Below are positions 59,015-64,000 of a stretch of DNA of 64,000 bases, piece after piece; the stretch's first letter is position 1, and each line of letters starts with the position of its first letter. The notes under the pieces were generated by a model, which saw nothing but the letters and a program-made list of their open reading frames with translations, was not told the origin of the DNA and ran no database searches. The stretch lies in the NCBI RefSeq assembly GCF_014203855.1, contig NZ_JACHJV010000001.1, positions 6,262,001 to 6,326,000 on the forward strand, read 5' to 3'. The DNA is from Kitasatospora kifunensis (GTDB taxonomy: Bacteria > Actinomycetota > Actinomycetes > Streptomycetales > Streptomycetaceae). Position numbers and translations under genes: made by a program.

Positions 59015-59032
59015 GGGGCACCTCCACTGTGA

Positions 59033-59131
59033 AGTCCGGACTCGAATGCCGGACTAACTGTTGAAATCGAGTATGTGGGTTAGGTGCGACAAGCGTCAAC
59101 CGGTTAGCGATCGAATGGCGGTTAGAATCGA
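59033..59131. promoter_or_regulatory. Repeats in the VOC/CGNR divergent promoter
   Basis: AGTCCGGACT (59033-59042) is a perfect dyad, with CCGGACT again at 59049-59055. On the other side CGGTTAG plus a following ATCGA is repeated with 18-bp period (59101-59114 and 59119-59131). These are candidate sites for the CGNR regulator. Confidence 0.4.
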
Positions 59132-59172
59132 CGGCAGCTGTTGTGGCGACGGTCCTAGAGAGGGGAGGCCCC

Positions 59173-59730
59173 ATGGCCTCGGAAGTACAGGTGGTCGACC
59201 CCCGCCCGCTGCCGGAGGAGCCGCTCTCGCTCGATCTGCTCAACACCCGGTGGAACAACGGCGGCAGTCCGCGAGACCTGCTGGACTCGCTCGACGACCT
59301 GGCGCTCTGGCTGACTCTCAACGGCTTCGCCGACCAGGTGCCCGCCGACCAGGCGACCCGGGCCGCGCTGGTCGCCACCCGAGCCGCGCTCGCCCGCCTG
59401 GCCGCCGGTGACAGTTCCCCGGAGGTCCGCGCTGCGCTCAACGAGGTGCTCGCGCACGGTTCGGTGCGCCGCACGCTGGAGGTCGACGGGCCGCAGGCGC
59501 ACGTCGTGACCGACACGCCCGCCTGGCTGCCGGCCTGGAGTGCGGCTGCGGACTTCCTGCGACTGCTGGCCGAGGGGCCGGACCGCATCCGCTCCTGCGC
59601 GCACCCCAGTTGTGTCCTGCACTTCTACGACACCTCGAAGAACGGCACCAGGCGCTGGCACTCCATGGCCACCTGTGGCAACCGCGCCAAGGCCTCCCGG
59701 CACTACGCCAAGACGAAGACGGACGACTGA
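59173..59730 (+). CDS. CGNR zinc finger transcriptional regulator
   Basis: 185 residues. N-terminal ABATE-like domain (LSLDLLNTRWNNGGSPRDLL) and the C-terminal CGNR zinc finger (SCAHPSCVLHFYDTSKNG, ATCGNRAKASRHYA) with four cysteines. ATG 59173 has GGGGAGG 4 nt upstream. CGNR proteins act as stress or ligand-responsive regulators. The divergent VOC-PNPOx operon is the probable target. The sequence after the stop carries 12-15 bp tandem repeats to about 59800. Confidence 0.85.
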   Translation: MASEVQVVDPRPLPEEPLSLDLLNTRWNNGGSPRDLLDSLDDLALWLTLNGFADQVPADQATRAALVATRAALARLAAGDSSPEVRAALNEVLAHGSVRRTLEVDGPQAHVVTDTPAWLPAWSAAADFLRLLAEGPDRIRSCAHPSCVLHFYDTSKNGTRRWHSMATCGNRAKASRHYAKTKTDD

Positions 59731-59842
59731 GCGGACGACTGAGCAGACAGCTGGACGGGCAGCTGGACGGACGGCTGAGCGGACGTCCCCGAACCCCTGA
59801 GCGGACGTCAGTCGCGCGCCGGTCTCGCCCACTTCTCGACCA

Positions 59843-59885
59843 TTGACACGGACTGGTCCAGACCGCTTCAGTGGTCTAGTCCAAC
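59843..59885 (+). promoter_or_regulatory. Chitinase promoter with two DasR-type (dre) sites
   Basis: ACTGGTCCAGACCGCT (59852-59867) and AGTGGTCTAGTCCAAC (59870-59885) each match the DasR operator consensus, ACTGGTCTAGACCACT-like, with two or three changes each. TTGACA at 59843-59848 is a good -35, with TTCAGT 18 nt later as a weak -10. DasR represses chitin genes until GlcN-6-P appears. Confidence 0.75.
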
Positions 59886-59981
59886 GGGGGACTGTGCGCT
59901 GCGGGGTCGCTCCCCGCGCTGCCCCGACGGGCCTCTCCCTCCCCATCCGTCCGGCAGTAGAGACGCAGGAGCATCCCCCAC

Positions 59982-61694
59982 ATGCGCAGTCTCAGCAGAG
60001 CAGGTTCCCCGCACGAGCATGCCCGCCCCCACCCCCACTCCCGCCCACGAGTTCGCGGCCTGGCCGCCATGACGACCGCCTGGGCGCTGGCCGCCGCCGG
60101 CGCCGTCGGTCTCACCTTCGGCCTGGCGCCGAGCGCCTCGGCTGGCGAGTACCTGGTCAACGGCGGCTTCGAGAGCGGCGCGCTCAACCCGTGGAGCTGC
60201 GACGGCAGTACCGGAAGCATCGTCAGCAGTCCGGTGCACAGCGGAAGTTACGCACTCGCGGGCGCGGCCACCGCAGCCGACGACGCACAGTGCACGCAGA
60301 CCGTCAGCGTCACGCCCAACACCACGTACACGCTCAGCGCGTACGTCGACGGCGCGTACGTCTATCTCGGCGTCAACGGCGGTACCAGCACCTGGACTCC
60401 GAGCACCGGTGGCGCCTACCAGCAGCTCTCGGTCAGCTTCACGACCGCGGCGAACCAGAGCACCGCGACGGTGTACCTGCACGGTTGGTACGGCGAGGGC
60501 ACGTACTACGCGGACGACGTCTCGCTCAGCGGCCCGGGCGGTCCGACCTCATCACCGACCTCCACCACCACGTCGACACCGACCTCCTCACCCACCTCCT
60601 CGCCCACGTCGACGCCCACCTCCTCGCCCACGCCGACGCCCACACCGACCGGAACCCCCACGCCGCCCAACAACGGCCTGCCCACGCACGCCCTGGTCGG
60701 CTACCTGCACGCCAGCTTCGCCAACGGTGCCGGCTACATGAAGATGTCCGACGTCCCCAACTCCTGGGACGTCATCGACCTTGCCTTCGGTGAGCCCACT
60801 TCGGTGACCTCCGGCGACATCCAGTTCAACCGCTGCTCCGTCACCGACTGCCCGACCGCCGAGTCCGACGCCGACTTCAAGGCCGCCATCGCCGCCAAGC
60901 AGGCCCAGGGCAAGAAGGTGCTGCTGTCGATCGGCGGAGCCAACGGCGAGGTCCAACTCACCACCACCGCGGCCCGGGACGAGTTCGTCAGCTCGGTCTC
61001 CGCGATCATCGACAAGTGGGGTCTGGACGGCCTGGACGTCGACTTCGAGAACCAGTCGCTGTCACTCAACGCCGGTGACACCGACTTCAAGAACCCGACC
61101 ACCCCGGTCATCGTCAACACGATCTCGGCGCTGCAGCAGCTCAAGGCCAAGTACGGTGCGAAGTTCGTGCTGACCATGGCACCGGAGACCTTCTTCGTCC
61201 AACTCGGCTACCAGTACTACGGATCCGGCCCCTTCGGCGGCCAGGACCCGCGGTCCGGCGCCTTCCTGCCGGTGATCTACGCGCTGCGCAACGACCTCAC
61301 GCTGCTGACCGTCCAGGACTACAACTCCGGTTCCATCATGGGCCTGGACAACCAGTACCACTCGATGGGCGGTGCCGACTTCCACATCGCGATGACCGAC
61401 ATGCTGTTGGCCGGTTTCCCGGTGGCGGGCAACACCAACAACATGTTTCCGCCGCTCGCGCCCTCCCAAGTGGCGATCGGTATGCCGGCCAACTCCTATG
61501 CGGGCAACGGCTATGTCCCGCCGAGCGCGGTGGACCAGGCGCTGGACTGCCTGACCAAGGGCAGTAACTGCGGTACCTACGTGCCGCGCAGCGGACCGCA
61601 GCCCAACCTGCGCGGCCTGATGACCTGGTCGATCAACTGGGACCAGTACAACGGCAACGAGTTCTCCAACAACTTCCACAGCTACTTCGGCTGA
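59982..61694 (+). CDS. Secreted GH18 chitinase with N-terminal carbohydrate-binding module
   Basis: 570 residues. Long twin-Arg-containing N-terminus and hydrophobic core, cleavage near ASAGEY; carbohydrate-binding module at about 57-182 (VNGGFESGALNPWSC); Thr/Ser/Pro linker; GH18 catalytic domain at about 232-570. DGLDVDFE at 349-356 is the DxxDxDxE motif with acid Glu356. It hydrolyses chitin with retention. GGAG lies about 10 nt before the ATG. Two DasR-type sites 100-130 bp upstream indicate control by aminosugar status. Confidence 0.9.
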   Translation: MRSLSRAGSPHEHARPHPHSRPRVRGLAAMTTAWALAAAGAVGLTFGLAPSASAGEYLVNGGFESGALNPWSCDGSTGSIVSSPVHSGSYALAGAATAADDAQCTQTVSVTPNTTYTLSAYVDGAYVYLGVNGGTSTWTPSTGGAYQQLSVSFTTAANQSTATVYLHGWYGEGTYYADDVSLSGPGGPTSSPTSTTTSTPTSSPTSSPTSTPTSSPTPTPTPTGTPTPPNNGLPTHALVGYLHASFANGAGYMKMSDVPNSWDVIDLAFGEPTSVTSGDIQFNRCSVTDCPTAESDADFKAAIAAKQAQGKKVLLSIGGANGEVQLTTTAARDEFVSSVSAIIDKWGLDGLDVDFENQSLSLNAGDTDFKNPTTPVIVNTISALQQLKAKYGAKFVLTMAPETFFVQLGYQYYGSGPFGGQDPRSGAFLPVIYALRNDLTLLTVQDYNSGSIMGLDNQYHSMGGADFHIAMTDMLLAGFPVAGNTNNMFPPLAPSQVAIGMPANSYAGNGYVPPSAVDQALDCLTKGSNCGTYVPRSGPQPNLRGLMTWSINWDQYNGNEFSNNFHSYFG

Positions 61695-61729
61695 GGCCGC
61701 CCCCGGACAGGGCCTAATTGCCGGTCGGT

Positions 61730-62593
61730 CTACGGCCGGGGCGCCTTCACGCCGTGGACCGCGGCGTACTCCTCGGCCAGCCACGGGCCCAACTCCGCCA
61801 GCAGCAAGGTGAGCGCTTGCGGGTCAGTGCTGCCGGCCCGGGCGATCGCGGCGGCCGCGCGCATCTGATCGCCGCGCTCGGGGTAGTACTGGGCGAAGGC
61901 CTCGGCGGATTCGGCGAGATCGCTGGTCCACCCCTGCCAGCGCGGCATCACCAGGGTGAAGCCGGCCCGTACGATCGTGCGGGCCACGCCCCGGCTCAGC
62001 GTGCGGCGCTCCGCCTGCGTGCCGGCGGCGGCCGCGCGGGCCTGCCAGCGGGGCAGGTGGAGTGCGAGGTCGCCGTTGGTCTCCCGGGCGAGCAGCGTGT
62101 CGGGGCGGTAATGGGGAAGCTGCTCGGCCAGGTCGCGGCCGAGCAGCGGGGTGCACAGGCAGGCGAGGAATCAGCCCAGGTCGTACCGCTCCAACTCGCT
62201 CAGCAGGGTGTCGGCGTCGAAAAGCAGGATGCCCGCGCCGTTGATCTGCTCGAACCGCGCGTCAAGCTCCGCTTGCAGGGCGTCGGCGTCGGACCGATCG
62301 GCGGCCGTGGGCCGGTGGTGCAAGGCCAGCAGCAGATCGAGGTCCGAGCGGCCGGGCACCGCGGTGCCACGCGGGATGCTGCCGTAGAGGTAGGCGCTGT
62401 CCAGCCGCTCGGGCCCGAACGCCGCCGCGATCCCCGCCCGCGCGGCCTCGACCACCGGCGCGAACTCCGTGGGCACCTTGCTCAGCGCGCCCTCGCGGAC
62501 GATCAGGCCGTCCTGGTCCAGCCCCCTGCGCGTCACCCCTGCACTGGCCCCTGCGCCGTTCCCTGCACCGGTTCCCTCAACGATCTTCGTCAT
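61730..62593 (-). pseudogene. Nucleotidyltransferase (aminoglycoside adenylyltransferase-like) broken by an in-frame TGA
   Basis: From ATG 62593 the first 140 residues contain a nucleotidyltransferase core: YLYGSIPRGTAV and SDLDLLLAL. A TGA stop at 62173-62171 follows ERYDLG. The same frame continues without interruption for 146 more codons with sensible sequence (FLACLCTPLLGRDLAEQ, RTIVRAGFTLVMPRW) to a stop at 61730, in the style of the C-terminal helical domain of such enzymes. A single TGG to TGA change would explain it. Readthrough or a truncated functional protein cannot be excluded. The start overlaps the upstream cupin gene by 17 bp. Confidence 0.7.
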
Positions 62594-63014
62594 GGTTCTC
62601 AGCTTGCCACCGGCCCACCTCGAGGCGCGCCTCGGTTTCGGTACCGGGCCAGGCCGGCACGGTGGCGGCGAGGATCACCAGCGCAGCCGCGCCCTCGGCC
62701 GAACCCGGCTGGTCCGCGCGGAACTGGAAGGTGGTCCCGAGCGGGATGCTCACCGTGGTGCCCACCCGCAGCGGCGTGATCTCCTCCCGCTCGCCCTGCC
62801 GCCGCCACAACTGCCCTGAACCGCCCACCACATGCCAGATCTCCTGCACCGTCGCGTGTGAGACCGCCCGCGACACCGCGCCCGCGGCAAGTTCGAAGCG
62901 TGCCATGCTGGCCGCTCCGGGCAGCTCGCCGAGCGGCTTGACGGACGAACCGTCAGTTGCCAACACATCGACCGATTCAGCGAGTTGCCAGGTCTGGTAC
63001 GGGTCCGGTGTCAT
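62577..63014 (-). CDS. Cupin domain protein
   Basis: 145 residues, one small cupin barrel. SHATVQEIWHVVGGSGQLW is motif 1 (with His and Glu ligands partly kept), and VSIPLGTTFQFRAD motif 2 without a clear His. It may bind a metal or simply a small ligand. Its start overlaps the M48 protease stop (ATGA) and its stop overlaps the start of the broken nucleotidyltransferase gene, so the three form one operon. Confidence 0.75.
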   Translation of the reverse strand: MTPDPYQTWQLAESVDVLATDGSSVKPLGELPGAASMARFELAAGAVSRAVSHATVQEIWHVVGGSGQLWRRQGEREEITPLRVGTTVSIPLGTTFQFRADQPGSAEGAAALVILAATVPAWPGTETEARLEVGRWQAENHDEDR

Positions 63015-64000
63015 GCTCGCCCCTCTCGTGGGTTCGCCGCCCAGGCCCGGGCCGCCGCGATCCGGCGGGCCGTGCTCGGGTGGGTGGCGAAGAGTAGTTC
63101 CAGCAGTCGCGGTGGGTTGACATCCGCGACATTGGTCAGCGCCAGGCGGCGCTGCATGGCGATGAACTGTTCAGGATCCTCGGTCAGTTGGAGCGCGTGC
63201 TGGTCCGCCTTGGTCTCGATCCGGCGGCTCACCGCGGCCTGTGGCGGTCCACCCAGCGCACCCAGCACCGCCGCCACCGCGGCCAGCAGCGGCAAGGAGC
63301 GCGGGTCGCCCACGTTCGGCGCGCCGGCGCTGGACAGCAGCGGGTGGAGGGAGGTCAGCAGGCCGAGTACGGCCACGGCCACGGCTGCCCCGAGAGCGCC
63401 CAGGACGGTGCCGCGCGGCACATCGCGGTGCACGACATGGCCGAGCTCGTGCGCGACCACCAGCTCCACCTCGCGCGGTTCGGCGGTGCTGAGCAGCGTG
63501 TCGTAGGCAACGATCCGGCGGGTCGCACCGAACCCCGAGACGTACGCGTTGAGGGCCGTGGTCCGTCGTGAGGCGTCGGCCACCAGGACGTCCTTGACCC
63601 GCACGCCGTCCCGCGCGGCGAGCGCCAGCAGCGCGCTCCGCAGGTCGCCGGGCGGGAGCGGGGTGAAGCGGTTGAAGACGGGTTCCACCAGCAGCGGGAA
63701 GAGGAACGAGAGCGCGACCGTCAGCAGCGCGGCCGCGCCGCTTGCCGGGACCCACCACCAGCGGGTCGACCACGCGGTCAGCGCGTAGACGCCGAGCCCG
63801 GCGGGCAGCGCGACCAGCAGGCTCAGCGCCAGGCCGCGCAGCTGGTCCACCACCCAGCCGGCCCAGCGCTGGGTGACCAGTCCGTAGCCGCGCCGCACCA
63901 CCCGCACCCGGGCGGCGATCGGCAAGCCGACCAGTTGTCCGATCAGCACCAGCGCGGCCGCTCCGGCGAGCACCTGGGCCGTTCGCGAGCCGCCGAAGAG
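63011..64000 (-). CDS. M48 family zinc metalloprotease (CAAX protease 1-like), 5' end outside window
   Basis: 330 residues are visible, with the N-terminus beyond the right edge. Several membrane helices precede the active site VVAHELGHVVH (HExxH), with the third zinc ligand in ETKADQHAL. NAYVSGFGATRRIV is the substrate-side motif of Ste24/HtpX-type enzymes. It probably degrades or processes membrane proteins. It is the first visible gene of the operon with the cupin and nucleotidyltransferase genes. Confidence 0.85.
   Translation of the reverse strand, partial: LFGGSRTAQVLAGAAALVLIGQLVGLPIAARVRVVRRGYGLVTQRWAGWVVDQLRGLALSLLVALPAGLGVYALTAWSTRWWWVPASGAAALLTVALSFLFPLLVEPVFNRFTPLPPGDLRSALLALAARDGVRVKDVLVADASRRTTALNAYVSGFGATRRIVAYDTLLSTAEPREVELVVAHELGHVVHRDVPRGTVLGALGAAVAVAVLGLLTSLHPLLSSAGAPNVGDPRSLPLLAAVAAVLGALGGPPQAAVSRRIETKADQHALQLTEDPEQFIAMQRRLALTNVADVNPPRLLELLFATHPSTARRIAAARAWAANPREGRA

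Noticed and set aside
62171..62173. TGA as a selenocysteine codon
   Set aside because: Nucleotidyltransferases have no redox-active Cys there and I see no convincing SECIS-like hairpin next to the codon; a nonsense mutation is simpler.

Overview
The window is high-GC DNA (I estimate a little over 70%) with dense genes, many GTG starts and many 1-8 nt gene overlaps. It has several hallmarks of Streptomycetaceae: a DUF5753/DUF397 regulator, ALF-repeat polymorphic toxin, FG-GAP secreted proteins, a DasR-type chitinase promoter and an RsbW-like ATP-binding protein. Streptomyces, Kitasatospora or Streptacidiphilus all fit. I see no rRNA, CRISPR array, transposase, integrase or replication origin. 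It reads as a chromosomal region mixing core and accessory genes.

Layout. 1-6200: the end of an acyl-AMP/CoA ligase, a secreted S53 (sedolisin) protease, an ADP-ribosylglycohydrolase, and a PadR regulator coupled to a membrane protein. 6203-15017: a DUF5753-DUF397 fusion regulator and an aldo/keto reductase whose tails are separated by about 6.7 kb. That segment is bounded by two 50-bp direct repeats (48/50 identical). It holds an XRE regulator, HAD hydrolase, BacA/prephenate-dehydratase-like protein, GalE-like epimerase, NAD(P)-binding dehydrogenase, nucleotidyltransferase and radical SAM enzyme. This cluster is the best candidate here for an undescribed biosynthetic system. 15148-26360: a secretome block with a small exported protein, a trypsin-fold pseudoprotease and an SGNH hydrolase that share almost identical FG-GAP repeats, then an ALF-repeat/HINT polymorphic toxin with an RNase A-like tip, its immunity gene and a TPR protein.

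26532-31257: a two-component system whose regulator and kinase genes are tail-to-tail, beside an alanine racemase, D-Ala-D-Ala ligase and small membrane protein operon. 31265-38048: mixed metabolism and regulators (GNAT, PLP dehydratase, 3-hydroxybutyrate dehydrogenase, isochorismatase-like, GlxA-type, DUF6817, LysR). 38192-38262: a tRNA-Cys-like gene with C instead of U at position 33. 38314-46347: an HTH_42 protein, a His-tailed permease behind a CsoR-like palindrome, regulators, and an HxlR/MFS pair with a palindromic operator.

46483-48647: an M-box magnesium riboswitch, a short leader ORF with a strong Shine-Dalgarno, and an NRAMP-like transporter lacking the canonical metal-site motifs. 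Together they indicate a magnesium uptake unit. 48718-55221: a PfkB kinase, a FUSC membrane protein, a fused acetyl-CoA carboxylase carboxyltransferase, and a second methionyl-tRNA synthetase behind what looks like a ribosome-mediated attenuator. 55222-64000: an ArsR-like regulator with an MFS pump, PNPOx/VOC proteins, a CGNR regulator, a GH18 chitinase with two DasR-like sites, a nucleotidyltransferase gene broken by an in-frame TGA, a cupin, and the start-truncated end of an M48 protease. Across the window, tandem repeats with 9-, 12- or 15-bp periods recur at gene ends.
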